Assembly: GCA_948099385.1 (NCBI GenBank) | Contig: CANUEZ040000159.1 | Coordinates: forward strand, 5,102,501-5,166,500 | Length of the DNA stretch: 64,000 nucleotides | Source: Fasciola hepatica | Lineage: Eukaryota; Platyhelminthes; Trematoda; Plagiorchiida; Fasciolidae | Direction of reading: 5' to 3' | Position numbers and translations under genes: made by a program | Shown: piece after piece, positions 1 to 11,218 of the stretch | Position numbering within the stretch: the first letter of the stretch is position 1 | Layout of the letters: every line of letters begins with the position of its first letter | The notes under the pieces: model-generated | What the model was told of the DNA's origin: nothing | Database searches by the model: none | What the model saw: the letters and a program-made list of their open reading frames with translations, nothing else

Positions 1-72
1 CGTTCGTGCTGCCTGGGTAGATGGGCCATCTGGGAATGGTGATCTGATAGGGTCTGATCAGGACCCTCAACT

Positions 73-98
73 AATATATATATATATATATATATATA
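73..98. repeat. (AT)n microsatellite in a Tectonic intron
   Basis: Uninterrupted AT dinucleotides, about 13 units, inside the intron downstream of the 166-268 exon. Confidence 0.95.
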
Positions 99-165
99 GC
101 TTTGCAACACTCATTTTCGGAAAATATTCAACGAGGCAGTAAAAAGTAATAATAATATGACTTAC

Positions 166-268
166 CAATTGGTACTATGGTAGAACAAGACAAATCGAGG
201 AAATTCGCCTCAAACCACAAATATTCATGAGTACCATCAACGTATTCTACTTCCACCGGGGTTCCAGC
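166..268 (-). CDS. Tectonic exon 4 of the visible set
   Basis: 103 bp, acceptor TTTTTAG, donor GTAAGT at 165. It encodes AGTPVEVEYVDG then LWFEANFLDLSC. The next exon is not identified; an AG at about 13-14 could be its acceptor, but only 12 bases follow before the window ends. Confidence 0.75.
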
Positions 269-774
269 CTAAAAAGACTTTATTCATTTCATTTTATAAA
301 GTACCATGTAGTGACCTGTCGATGTATGTTCGGGGGTTTTGCTCAGAAGGACACTTCTGTAACTAGAATTAAATCCTTCCTCGGGGAAAGAAACTTCATC
401 AGAGAATGAAAACCGAGATTCCTCTGCGTACATCTTAAATTAAGTGCTTTCTTACCATTGTAGTTGTATATACATCCAGGGGACAGCTTCAACGAATAGT
501 GCTCCGACGAAGTCTTGCCAGTGGGCAAGAATCTGTTGTCTCTACTAGGAGTCCAACAGAAGTTCATTGGATCACTACCGAAACATTTATTTAAGGCTTA
601 AAATTACCTGTTCGTCGCTATGCAGTCTTTGAACAGCATTTTTTGAGTAATACTACATTCGCTGTCGCAACAACAGTTTACATCACACTCTCCCAAATGA
701 AGGTTGCAACTGCAAGGGTCTTCCGCAACTAAGTGACCAGGTTTAAATTTATTCATCCCAATTTTGCCTCCTAC
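166..774 (-). CDS. Tectonic (TCTN) family protein, partial, four exons
   Basis: Partial gene read right to left. Exons are 774-608, 574-456, 423-305 and 268-166. Introns of 33, 32 and 36 bp all begin GT and end AG, and the phases match (0/2, 2/1, 1/0, 0/1), giving 169 residues without a stop. Exon one holds the diagnostic cluster CSCNLHLGECDVNCCCD, like the Tectonic CDL..CDxNCCCDxDC block. Later parts follow TCTN1 in order: a Cys-Ile-x-Asn segment followed by Asn-Tyr, a Ser/Phe-rich stretch, then GHYMAGTPVEVEY, resembling the KYEYGVPL region. Tectonics act in the MKS/B9 complex at the ciliary transition zone, in trematodes presumably in flame cells, tegumental sensory cilia and sperm. The signal peptide and N-terminal exons would lie above 774, and the C-terminal exons before base 1. 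I cannot tell which Tectonic paralogue this is. Family assignment is confident; exact splice sites are inference. Confidence 0.85.
305..423 (-). CDS. Tectonic exon 3 of the visible set
   Basis: 119 bp between a 32 bp intron (455-424) and a 36 bp intron (304-269). Only this acceptor (ACGCAG) keeps the frame open; reading through the 32 bp intron gives a stop. The peptide contains RFSFSDEVSFPEEGF and ends at GHYM. Confidence 0.75.
456..574 (-). CDS. Tectonic exon 2 of the visible set
   Basis: 119 bp, entered in phase 2 after a 33 bp intron (607-575) ending CGGTAG and left in phase 1 at GTAAG. It encodes SDPMNFCW...SPGCIYNYN. The spacing to the CCC block and the CIxN..NY pattern agree with vertebrate TCTN1. 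Confidence 0.8.
608..774 (-). CDS. Tectonic exon with the CCC cysteine cluster
   Basis: Acceptor TTCTTCAG-type at 775-776, donor GTAATT from 607. The exon is 167 bp, starts in phase 0 and leaves two bases of a serine codon. It encodes eight cysteines in about 30 residues, the hallmark of the family. An internal Met lies seven codons in, but no signal peptide follows it, so it is probably not the start. Confidence 0.85.
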
Positions 775-1168
775 CTGAAGATTCTACGAAAGGAATGAAG
801 ATTTTGAACCAAAAGACAACTATGACAACCACTACATGCATTTTTGAAACCCCACTCATTAAAATGTAAATCAAAAGTCAACAGGAACAACAAGGCCACA
901 TTTATCAGATAACATCAAGTCAGAAGTCACGGAGCCTGTGGCCAAATTTGTTTCCAGCCTCTTGCAGTTGAGGCTCTGAAAATCCTCACTGGCTGCCGTC
1001 ACTGCGTTACATCAGGAAATAGTTCGGCATGACACTGGGGACTACACTTTCGCTGGGTTTGTCAATTTTCCGATCATCGCTTATCCGCTTTGCCCCCAAA
1101 AAAGTCAAGGAAGTTGCATCTACATGCGTAGTTTGCTCGATGGTTGTTTGCCTCTGCTACAAACCTTT
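775..1168. other. Tectonic intron / spacer without recognised gene
   Basis: Sequence upstream of the first visible Tectonic exon. Both strands are broken by stops; I see no convincing exon and no transposon motif. It ends at the LTR element. Confidence 0.5.
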
Positions 1169-1170
1169 AT

Positions 1171-1412
1171 TTAGGATTCTCCTCAGTTAAGTCGGGACCT
1201 ACTACCGTATAGAGTCTATAGCCCCTGGTCCTCGGTTTGTGACACGATAGTGAATATACTCGGCAGAGTGCAAAGCAGAACTCAAGACGCTGGCGCGGGA
1301 TAACGTGTGTATTGTAGGAGCGCAAGGGCTTGCAGACGTCGTACACAGGCGGGGCAAACGGCGCCACCAAATAGGGTAATTGTTCATCGAGTGTTGTATC
1401 GGTAGCACTACA
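1171..1412 (-). repeat. 3' LTR of the CsRn1-type element
   Basis: Nearly identical to 3389-3590 over the first 200 bp, then diverged for 40 bp. On the minus strand it begins TGTAGTGCTACC, a normal TG start, preceded by a short purine stretch (AGGGGAAGA) that could be the polypurine tract. The other boundary lacks an obvious CA, so the end is set by where the repeat similarity stops. Confidence 0.8.
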
Positions 1413-1995
1413 GGGGTCTTCCCCTAGGAGGCGGACGCAGATAGGCTTCGACCCGTGATGGGCACTTCGGCTTCGGTGGCGAGAGATACTTTCCATGCCT
1501 CCTGCCGCGGTCGAACACAACAACGAGGCCAGCACAAGCCGTTTTCTATGACTCACACTGGTCGCTGTGTGTCGATCGCAAAATTGCTTCCTCCCTAAAG
1601 TTTCATCCGACCGGGGTAGATCCTGCTTGTGACTTGGCAGTGGTGATTATATTGTAGGATTTGTCGTTGTCGGCATATCCCAAAGTTCCGTTTGCCTGGG
1701 GTTGTTATTGCCTTCGTAACCGAGCCAGCCTCCGGCGTCGAATGAGTCCAGTCGTTATCCAATGAGAGTTGTGTTTGAGTCATAGGAGATTCTGGAATTT
1801 CATATGGTTCTGTCTGACGGGACGAGCTGGAAGGCAAGAAACACAAGGAGGCTGCGCCTCGGGGCGCGATCGGATATTTGACTGAGGGGGGCATACCGGC
1901 GCAATACAGGCTGCTGCCACCCTTGTCGTGATCACCACGTGGTCGTGTATTCATGCATAATAGGACTATGTACAAGATGAATATGAAGAGCAAAC

Positions 1996-2257
1996 TTAAA
2001 TATATACAACTGTTACATATTCAGAAAACCTCGTTGGCTGTTGCAGCTCGCGGCCGCGTCGATTTCTCCTGTTGACGGGTGCAGCTGTGTCCTCCGTGGA
2101 GTTTGGTGTTGCAACAGGTAACGAAGGGTCGTTGGTGGGAGTAACAAGGGTCGACTCGGGACGACTAGCTGAAGGTTGTGAACAGGTGGGGACACTGGGA
2201 GTGTTGTTCGGGGTGGGTTCTACCTCGTCGATGGTCTGCCGCACCGGTGTCAATTAG
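1996..2257 (-). pseudogene. Protease remnant joined to Pol C-terminal tail
   Basis: The protease active site FLIDTGA (about 2259-2238) is followed at once, in another frame, by a Pro/Thr-rich stretch ending RRNRRGRELQQPTRFSEYVTVVYI-like residues and a stop at 1996. In intact elements that RF-x-YV tail is the very end of Pol, after integrase. The join therefore marks an internal deletion of several kilobases with a junction around 2235-2250. Confidence 0.7.
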
Positions 2258-2374
2258 AAACGGGTTATTAGAAACTAAATCTGGAACACGCAACAGACGA
2301 CTGCTATTATGACTGCCGACCGCGTTAGTCGTCGGAACTCTTCGGGATATTGGTTTCCCTGTTTGGCCTCTGGG

Positions 2375-3196
2375 AAGGTGCAACCAGCTTCGCAGCTCCG
2401 GGCCTTCTCCCCAAACCTTTTGTGATATCTGCAGTAAGTTGATCAGGATGGGCTAACGGGGTGGTCAATGGAAGGGCTTCTGAGACATTCACGTAGGTCA
2501 GAGGTATGGTAGGATTTATGGTTTCTACAGTGAGAACAACCAGAAGTGGAAAATCTTTTGAAGACTCGCTCGAAAGCAGCTATCAGAGTGCCTTCGGGGT
2601 GTGTTCCTACGGCGGGAGCAGTGGTCTGGGGGCCGCTCGAGTTTGTCACGGCAGTAATTTGTGGATGGTACCTTTCCATGATACCGCCCGCTAGTTTAGC
2701 CGCTTCTGTGAGCTCAAGGTGGCTAGAAACCTCGAGCAGTGCTTGAATATTGGGTGGTAGTCGCTGTACCCACAACTCTCTAAGGACGTTTTCCTCTAAA
2801 AATTGCCCAGCCAGCTGTTGCATTTCTTCCCGTAATGCGGAGGGCTCCTTGCTTCCTAACTCTGTCCCTTGGATCAGCCATTTCAATCTGGACAATCCTG
2901 ACGGCAAAAGACAAGAGATTACCGCGTCTTTCACGGCTGTGTAAGAACTGTTATTGAATATTACGTCACGTACCTGAGTAGGAACGTCACGGGGAAGGAG
3001 TCCACAAGTAAAGGACTCTCTCGCTTGTGATTGTTTTTGAGTCAAACTCTGCTTCTAACATATGAACCCAGAGTTGAGGACCATCAACGAAAAACTCAGG
3101 GACAGCAAGGGAGACTGACAAATCGGACGGCTCCGCTTCAGGTTTGCGGTCGTTGTTAGCCGTAAGTGCAATGGTATACCAAATGTAAAACGACAT
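2375..3196 (-). pseudogene. gag: Gag of the CsRn1-type element, frameshifted
   Basis: Capsid-like protein of a Ty3/Gypsy element. The N-terminal part (3196-3050) has the VPEFFVDGPQLWVHMLEAEF motif typical of CsRn1-clade Gags; after a frameshift near 3040 the capsid continues with LPRDVPTQVRDVI, LRELWVQRLPPNIQALL and an AAKLAGGIM helix. A second shift near 2480 leads to the zinc knuckle CRYHKRFGEKARSCEAGC at 2433-2377. The order matches intact family members, but two frame breaks mean no full-length product. Confidence 0.8.
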
Positions 3197-3388
3197 ATAA
3201 AAGTCAATTCAGCAACCGTGAAACACTTATAATATCGATATGAGAAAAATATAAAAGGAATGTGGTAACAGATATCAGGAATTTACCGTTTATTAGTCGA
3301 AAAAAGTGTATATGTAAACGAATAAACGTGACTGATGGACTTACAAGTGTCCTTGGAGGATTGAATTTGCTGTTCGGGCTCACCCTTT

Positions 3389-3657
3389 TAGGATTCTCCT
3401 CAGTTAAGTCGGGACCTACTACCGTATAGAGTCTATAGCCCCTGGTCCTCGGTTTGTGACACGATAGTGAATATACTCGGCAGAGTGCAAAGCAGAACTC
3501 AAGACGCTGGCGCGGGATAACGTGTGTATTGTAGGAGCGCAAGGGCTTGCAGACGTCGTACACAGGCGGGGCAAATGGCGCCACCATATGCGGTGATTGT
3601 TCAAATAAACAAATTTTTTAATCTTTGTCATGGAGTGTTGTATCAATAGCATTACAC
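3389..3657 (-). repeat. 5' LTR of the CsRn1-type element
   Basis: Direct repeat of 1171-1412 with an extra A/T-rich insertion of about 22 bp near 3604-3630. It lies upstream of Gag in the minus reading direction. Confidence 0.8.
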
Positions 3658-3661
3658 TTTC

Positions 3662-4569
3662 AGTGTTGTGGGTGTGACTGTTGGGTCCACCTTGAATGGT
3701 TCAAAATAAACAATGATCCCTACGAATCCCTCGAGAAATTCCTTCTGGAGCTGCTCAAAGTGCTGTGCATCAAATGCGCTGAGCTGACTACACCTGTGTG
3801 GCCGGCGAAACAGTGGTCAGCCAATGTCACCCTGTCTATCGCTTTTTTGACTGTGCTTTTCGCGCACGCGGCAACTGTAAGTGCTGCTTCTGACACTCTT
3901 CCTCGGCACACTCCAGCTTGCGGTCTCTTTCCTCAGGCCTCGTGAGAATACACGCGGTTGGCACTCCACGATCTTTCCTCGTTGACTTCCTCAACGAACC
4001 AGGCCTCAGAAGCTGAGGGAGTGTGCCCCCAAGTAGCTGTCTGGGATGAAACCACCTCGTGCCACTGTTTGGACAGAGTCACCGTTATCCTTATCGTCAC
4101 CACCGTCAACCTGCTCGTCACTAATAATAGCAACAGAAGCAGCAGCATCACCGTCATTTTTACCAATGTCATCGCCCTCACCATCAGCTTCGCCGTTAGA
4201 GGCTTTCGCTACGGGTAGAATAGGTGCCACACCCGTGGATCTACTGTGTGCTAGGACCACGGACAAAGTATGTGTGGTGTTCCGATGTTCTTCGCCACCA
4301 TGAGAAGCTTCCTGATCCTGAGACCAGAGCGCCTTACACCGAGACACACGTTGAGGCTGTTCTGCTCCCCAATTGGGGCCGAAAATCATAACTGTGAGAT
4401 GGATACCGCGGTGCTTCCGGCACCCAGTTCAGTTTGTGGTAAAGTTTATGTGGGGATTGCAACAAGACCTGATACTGCTTCCGCTGCATCAAAGCAGAGC
4501 CCAAAAAGAAAGGCCCTTATACTACCCCTCTAATGGCTAATGAGAACGGGGATCCAAATGACGTGAACC
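3662..4569. other. Low-complexity Ser/Pro-Asp coding-like region, unrecognised
   Basis: Trinucleotide-rich sequence (ACC/AGC/ATC runs at about 4085-4200) gives a Ser/Pro-rich reading on plus (4046-4303) and an Asp/Gly-rich reading on minus (4389-4006). Neither matches a family I know. Since an L2-like element follows in plus orientation, it may be that element's 5' part, but nothing shows this directly. Confidence 0.35.
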
Positions 4570-6632
4570 TGGCTTGGTGTCTTATCAGAGATGTAATGCC
4601 CCGACTGGTACTGGGGTTTGTCCCATCACACCGTCGACGGTCCCAAGCCCAGGCCCCCATGGTTCGGCGAAGAGCTCCAAAGCCTATCCCGCGAAAAAAC
4701 TGAGCTTAAAGACAGTATCGAGCAGCAGAGGTGGGTTACGACCAGTACAAACTACTGCGAACCTAATGCTTTTTCATGAAGGCGGAGAAAGGCAGTAGAT
4801 TCGAAGAGAAACTGGCAGCCCCATGTGTGCGCGCTCCTAAACGACGGTATGCCAACCTGAAAAGAAGAATGAGGGCAAAGTCAAGCGTACCTGCACTTAT
4901 GGTAGACGGGAGAGTGGCCGACTACAATGTTGCCATGCCCGATGCTCTGGGGCTCCGTTAGGCTTTGGTGTTTACTTGTGATGAACCTTGGTCACCCCTC
5001 TTGGCGGTGTTCCAGTATTCAATTGGGTTTGGTTTTATTGAATTAGACAGAGTAGCGACAGCTGTAAGGTCTCTTAAGCCACGCAGATCACTCGGATGAG
5101 ATGAAATCCATCCATCAGTACCACGGGAACTGGACAAGATTAGCGCAGGCCCAATGAACAGGTTGCTGAACACCTCACTAGCAGCTGGAAACACCCCGGA
5201 ATACCGGAGGAAACAATTGCAGTACCGATGTTCAAGGGTGAAAGCGGAGCGGCAGCTGTCGGCTGTCAGCCGGCAGGCCTTACCCGCTTCGTCTGCAAGT
5301 TGATGGAATGGCTTAGAGCTAAGCTCGCTGAAGAAAGCCTTAATCATCACTACCCGCTCAGTCCCCAGCGGCATGGGTTTCGCAAATCCTACTCATGCTT
5401 TTCCAAACCGCCTTTGGCTGGAGAGCTACTGAGGGAAGCAAAAAATGAAAAATAAATGACAGGTATCATTCCATCGATTTCAGGAAGGCATTTTACGGGG
5501 CACCACACGAGTACCTGTTCCAGAAGTTCAGACTATTGGTAATACTGGACCCACTACTGCCTTGGAATGCGGACTTCCTAAGGCATCAGAACTGTGAGCC
5601 AAGCCTCTAGGACCCGTTCACGTGGTACCCGGCCCCCAGTGGTTTTCTTCAAGGTTCGGTACTCGGTCTACCGCTGTATCTGGCCTAAGTCAGTGACCTC
5701 CTAATCTGCTTGAACTCGCCGTGCTTGACCTTTGCTAACAATCTGAAAGTTTGGCACGCACTGTGTTGTGACACGGACAAACATCCTCCATAGGACAGTT
5801 CGACAGGCTGACTCATTGGTCCAATATATACGGGCACTTCCTATAAACCAAGAAAAGTCTGCACACATGCACGTAGGTCGAATATATTCACCTTCAGACT
5901 TAATATTCCCCAGCGTTCTGCTGAGAGTTACACCCAGCTAGCTTGATTTTGGGGTGGTACTGTGGAATAACTTAAAAAGGAAGGGTCATACAGAAAGAGC
6001 ATGTGCCTTAGTATGGAGTGCCATTGGGGAAGTTCGTTCTTCCTTCGGAGACTTCTCATGTAAAGCTTTTCGGTTGTTATACACAGCACATGTTAGATGG
6101 CTGCTGGAGTAGTGCACTGCAGCTGCATACCAGCGCACGGACGCCAAGTCGGCCAAGCTTGAGAGACTTCAGAGAGTTGTTATTCACCTCATTGCGGGTC
6201 TACAACGGGCCAGCTCAAAGTTTGCCTACAAGCACTTGGCTGTTCCCAGAGGCCCATAGGAGGATACAAGCAGCCTAACTGGTGCCTTTTAAAAAGTCTG
6301 GGGTGACTGAGGACCCGAAGTACAAGCGATCTTTCAACTGCATGGACATCGTCTTATGCAAGGCATTCACTGACATCATTCAAGCTGTATTCGATTGGTT
6401 TGCCGCTGACATAACTCCGTCCCGAAGAGTCCCCAATTTTTGAGACTAGCTGCCAGCGGTTGGTGGAAGAGGCGCAAAATCCACCCTTCAAGCGAAAAAC
6501 GTGATACTCTGGGTGATGGGCTGCGATCATTTTTCCTGAGACCACACAAAAGAGCTGCCAGGATAAGGCTTACAGGGGAGTTTGTCCTCTGCAACACTGA
6601 ACTTGAAAACTCCAAATACACTGTGACTCCAT
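4570..6632 (+). mobile_element. L2/CR1-like non-LTR retrotransposon copy, decayed
   Basis: Plus-strand reverse transcriptase remains are spread over three frames. In order: an endonuclease-RT linker PWFGEELQSLSRKKTELK (about 4660-4715); VRSLKPRRSLG.DEIHPS (about 5065-5125); IPEETIAVPMFKG and HHYPLSPQRHGFRKSYSC (5205-5405); DFRKAF (about 5475-5492); a QGSVLG remnant (about 5650); the catalytic FADD box changed to FANNLKVW (5730-5753); and the C-terminal HVRWLLEYCTAAAYQRTDAKSAKLERLQR thumb region (about 6090-6180), quoted in parts. The order is that of the CR1/L2 group. Many stops; clearly dead. It ends where the 6633 repeat begins. Confidence 0.75.
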
Positions 6633-7693
6633 TCGCTCTGCTTTCTCCAGCCATCTTCTTGCTGCATAATGTAAGCCCATTTAAAACCACTCCACTTATT
6701 TTCGATCATCACCACATGTCACACCTGAATTATTCTGACTGTTACATTCAATCATCCTTTTTTCTTCGATTCTCTCCTTTGTATGCCCTCGTTTATCAAC
6801 TTCTGCTCATAGCCATTACTTCTGTACTTCCAAAGTCACTCCTCTCTCCCTGTGGACCTCTTTATGTTCACCTGTCATAAACTAATTCTTCAGGACATAT
6901 TCAAGCTAATTCGTACCATTTGGGATAACCCAACCTGTCTCTTCCAAGCACTGCCACTCCCGCGTTCAATCAATTCAATGCGCTTCGCTCCTCCTCTTCT
7001 TATATGTATATATATACATAAATGTACATATGTATTCATATACTTCCCCTGCCTCCTCCAGTGCTTTGTCATCCAGTTCTCTCGCCACCATGCTGCCGCC
7101 CCTCATGGTATGCGTCCATTTTGTCTATATTTGTGCCTCATATATACCGTATCTCGATCCTCCCGCACCATTGCTGCCATCTGACCCACTCCTCACATCT
7201 TGCATTGGCCGCTTCCTGCTTTCGGCTTGACACCGTCCAGTTATTGCAATGAGTCATACGTCACGACTACCTAACCCCGAGCGGTACAACTCAATTTTCC
7301 GTCTTTCATTTCTTTTCTTCTTTCTTCCTTCATCGTTTCTGGTTACCACGGTTTCTCAAGCTGATTTTCAGTCCTCCTCATGTAAAACTCCCAGGTCCCG
7401 ATCTCCTCCACCTGGCTCAGACAGCCTCTCCATTTGGCCTTGACTTTCAAAATTGCCGGGCGCAAGTTTGAATCCATCCCTGGGTTCGATCAAAACGTCC
7501 CAATTATCCCTCGGTAAGCATACATTTATCTGCTTTTCATCTCTCCTCTAGTTTTATCTGCCGCTCCTTTGTCTTGGGTATTTCCCAATTTTTCACTAAT
7601 TTTGTCTGTCCATTTGGTCACTTGTAAGAATTCCAGCATGCGTCTGACATGCATCGGGAGTCTCTGAAATAAACTATTAATAATATTATTATT
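6633..7693 (+). mobile_element. CR1-like 3' end, right-facing arm of a 1 kb inverted repeat
   Basis: Non-coding 3' region of the CR1-like family also seen at 8088-13690, 15101-17960 and 28380-34905. It ends GAAATAAACTATTAATAATATT, the family's AATAAA-plus-(ATT)n tail. It matches the reverse complement of 15119-16165 base for base wherever I compared it; paired coordinates always sum to 22798, so there are no indels. The 5' side stops abruptly at 6633 against the L2-like copy, as expected of a 5'-truncated insertion. Confidence 0.85.
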
Positions 7694-8087
7694 GTCTCTC
7701 TCGTGTGTCGTGGCATGCCCCTGCTTAGAACACTGTGGTACCTGACATTGAACCTTGCCGCGCCCAGGTCCTCTTTGTTAAACGTTGCTGCTGTGCAAAC
7801 GAGGTTAGTACATATTGTTATATGCAGGCAATCCTTAAATTCGGTACCGTAAAGTCAGCGAACTGATCTTATTCCGACTTTTGGATTCGCTAATTGGACC
7901 ACGCCTTACCCACGATCAAAAAATTCGTTGGTGATAGATAATATAAAAACTGTCCGATTAGTTCATTCGAGGCAAACACTATCCCGGGTAAACAGTAAGA
8001 ACGGCGCTGGCGGAAAACCTAACAATGTATCGGGAACTGGAGCAGAGGAACTTCTTGTTCCTCTGGGTGTCATGTTCTCTCATGAAG
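7694..8087. other. Spacer between two retroelement tails
   Basis: About 390 bp between the (ATT)n tails of a plus and a minus CR1-like copy. No open frame, RNA gene or repeat recognised. Confidence 0.5.
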
Positions 8088-11000
8088 GGAGCTAATAATA
8101 ATAATATTAACTATAATGATAATAATGGTGTATTTCGGAGACTTCCGAAACATGCCGTAAGCATGATCAAAATTTTACATGCGATAAAACTGACACACAA
8201 AACTCACGAAAAATTTAGAAGTGCTTGACACAACCGGGGGTAGGAAGAAATAGGGAAGGTATGGGAGGGAGTTAAGTGTATGCACACCAAGGAGTAACGT
8301 AGGGAGTTTAAGTGAACCCGGAGATGGATTCAAATATGGGCCCGGTGAATTTGTGGGTCAAGGTCAGATGGAGCAGCTGGTCGAGCCAAGAGGGGAAGAA
8401 CGGAACCTGGGAGTCTTACAGGAGGAGGGCGGAAAACCTGCATGAGAAACTATCGTCTCGAGAATTGAAGAAGAAAAAGGGAAGATAGAATAGAAGAAAA
8501 GAACAAAAAATTGAGTTGTATGGCTGGGAATTAGGTAGCCATGAGCTATGCGCTATTGCAATAAACGGGAGGTGTCAATCTGAAGGGAGGGAGCTGGCAA
8601 TGCAAGAAGTAAATAGTGAGTCAGATGGCATCAATGCCGCGGAAGGATCGAGATACTGTAAATGAGAGTCACTGCTATGGACAAAATGGAGGCATATCTC
8701 GAGGGGCCGTGGTATGGAGGCCAAAGAACTGGCCGGCCAAGAACTGAAGGAGGCAGAGAAAATGTATGGATACAAAAATATACATACGTGCATATATATC
8801 TCAGAACAGGAGCAAATGGCATTGAAGAGACGGGACTCGGAGGTAGCAGTGGCTGGACGAGACAGGTAGGGTTGGGTCAAATGGTGCAGAATTAACTTGG
8901 GTAATCTTCGATGAATTTGCTTATGACGGGTGAACATGGGAGATCAACAGCAAATGAGAACCGACTTTGGAAGCCCAGAAGTGACGTCTGTGAGCAGAAG
9001 TTGATAAAAAAGGGAATATGAGGTAAAGGATCGACGAGGACAAGCAAGAATAAATCTAACAGTCTGATTATTGCAGGTGTGGCATGAGGTGACGGCCGAA
9101 CGTGGATGAAGCGGTAATAAATGGAGGTGACCGCGAAACTTCAAGAGAAGGCAAAGCGAATGGAAGTACGGGGTGGTTGGAAAGGTGTAAATGGTCACTG
9201 ACGAAGGGTAGCTTGGAGGTTAAGAGAACTGCTGTGAGAAGATGCATCAGTTGTATCAGCGAACAACATGGAAGAGAAATAAGGGAGTAGAGGATCAGAA
9301 AGACCAGGTAAGGGTAGATCGCATGGTTCGAAACCGTAGGTGAGAATGATGACGGTGCTATGGCGTTACACTGAGTGGAACGCGGAAAAGCAGCGCAGCC
9401 TGAAAGGCACAGTGACGATGCCTGTGGCGAACAATGTGCGAAGCAGAGGGGGTGTTGATTAAAGAAAGCCAGGCAAGAGATGATGTACCAGATCTTTTTA
9501 CTGCAGATGACGCAGGACGAAGACTGAGAAGAGGAAAGAGATTCGGACGGGAAGGCCTGTGATGGAACAGAAGTGCACGAAAAATGGTTGTGCGTCGGAG
9601 ATGGGAGACTGGAACTGAAGGGTTGCGTGCTTACAGGCCTTTGCACTGACGGATTGGGCCAGAAATTGCCGATCGGTTCTTTGCCTAAGAGGAAGATCCC
9701 CGGAAGAATTACGGATCCAGAAGTGAAAACTACCGAGGTGGCAAAAATAAAGTAAATTTGGTTGCAAAATAATGCAAAGGTTGGAACTGCGAGTTCCTAT
9801 ATGATGATTGGTAATGTTTACGGATGTGTCTTGTACGTAATGGTGGGGGGTATTGTATGGACAAAAAAGGACATCACTAAATGGTGGCTAGTGAGGTATG
9901 CGACCAATGAGCTCTATAAACATATGGAGGTACAAAGTGAATACTGGTTAGGAGCCGACAGGGGAAAAATGGGTGGAAAGGAACATATTTAGGGGCTTAG
10001 ACAGAGTAAAATGGATAGGGAGACAGTGAAATCGCGCAGTGAGGGTTGCCATTGTGAAACACGGTAGGAACAAAAACAGAATGGACGGGTGTGCGTTCAG
10101 AGGTAGAACGACACGGAAGGATGACGACTAGAACGATAAATGAGCTAAAAGTGGCGGAAGAATGGTAAGAGCGTGCGGTCCGCAACCGACAGTGATAAGT
10201 GCGGTAGAGCGACGAAAGTTGGAGCGTGCAATCCGCAACCGGTACCATTCGGTAGGTGCTGGCCGTGCGCTGGACACCCAAACTGAAAAACACTTCAAAG
10301 TTAACACAAAAGGTGTGATCCACCAGCCTAATTGCGCTCGCACATCGTTGCAGACGGCCTGCAAGCCCGACGTGCTCCGACCAAAGCGGGGGATCTGACA
10401 GCGCCCAGCACCGCTGGGATTGGCGTGAGCGTTCACTGATGGTTGTACAGAGGGCAGAGCAACCACGATAAGGGTATCTGGTACAGGACCAACTGGACGG
10501 GTTTTGGGAACTTGGGCAACAGGGCCAACGGGAACAACGGTTGACAGACGACCATACAGCATTATCGTCCAAGTGCACCAGCCAGAAATGTGGTCATTGT
10601 AGTGCCCGAGGTGGTTGACCGGCATTGAGGATCACTGGAAAGGGAAGTGAGATAAAGAAACGCAGTCTGGGTATAGCCCAGCTGGAGTCAGCTGTTAACG
10701 GAAAGAAGAACAAAAGTGAAGCACGGGCCCATCAATGCAGCAGATCCCGAAGACAAATTGAGGCCATGGAGCTTGAGGCCAAAGAAGGAAACGCATAAGT
10801 AGGGGCTAAAATGTTCAACGGAGAGGTTATTATTTCAACTAGAACAGTCATTCAGCAGAAGAAAAGACCAAGGTTGGCATGAAATTACGAGAGGAACATA
10901 GCTGCGGGATAGGGTGGGGCAGAATTGGTGACGTCATAAATGTGTGTTGAGTTCAGTTAGTGAGACACGCCAAGTGAGATAAGTGAGACTGGATTTCCCA

Positions 11001-11138
11001 GTTCAAAATCGCAAATGTGGTGATAGAAGTATATGTGGTGGGACCTGGTGTGAAAAAGGGGCATTGTAAGCTAAGAGATATCGAAAAGCGCTGGGTTACT
11101 TACCACGCTTGTGTTAATAATTAGAGGACAGTAAACAA

Positions 11139-11147
11139 TATATATAT

Positions 11148-11188
<41 letters not shown>

Positions 11189-11218
11189 TGCATATATATA
11201 TATGTATGTATATATATA
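11139..11218. repeat. (TA)n/(CATA)n compound microsatellite
   Basis: Eighty bases of alternating TA with CATATA units inside the 3' region of the minus-strand CR1-like copy. Confidence 0.95.

Larger units (their letters stand above)
1169..3657 (-). mobile_element. CsRn1-clade Ty3/Gypsy LTR retrotransposon, internally deleted
   Basis: A minus-strand element bounded by direct repeats at 1171-1412 and 3389-3657. Between them lie Gag (3196 to about 2375), the start of the aspartic protease (DTG at 2251-2243), and then directly the C-terminal tail of Pol (to 1996). Reverse transcriptase, RNase H and integrase are absent, so this is a deletion derivative of about 2.5 kb instead of the roughly 5 kb expected. 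The Gag knuckle is C-x2-H-x9-C-x3-C, the atypical CHCC arrangement known from CsRn1, Kabuki and Boudicca. The sequence after the 5' LTR (minus GGTGAGCCCGA) resembles a tRNA-Trp primer-binding site, as I recall for CsRn1. A possible 4 bp target duplication CTTT flanks it (1165-1168, 3658-3661). Confidence 0.8.

Noticed and set aside
4006..4389. Minus-strand Asp/Gly-rich 127-codon frame as a possible acidic protein gene
   Set aside because: The frame is kept open by trinucleotide-like low complexity; the opposite strand is equally open, and no splice sites or domain support it.
6852..7443. Identical small proteins at 6.9-7.4 kb and 15.4-15.9 kb as a duplicated gene
   Set aside because: They are chance frames within the duplicated non-coding 3' end of a CR1-like retrotransposon; the identity is explained by the inverted repeat.
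7462..7490. GGGTTCGATC near the CR1-like tail as a pol III box B
   Set aside because: The nearest A-box-like TGGCTCAG is about 60 bases away with no tRNA fold; the sequence belongs to the CR1-like 3' region.
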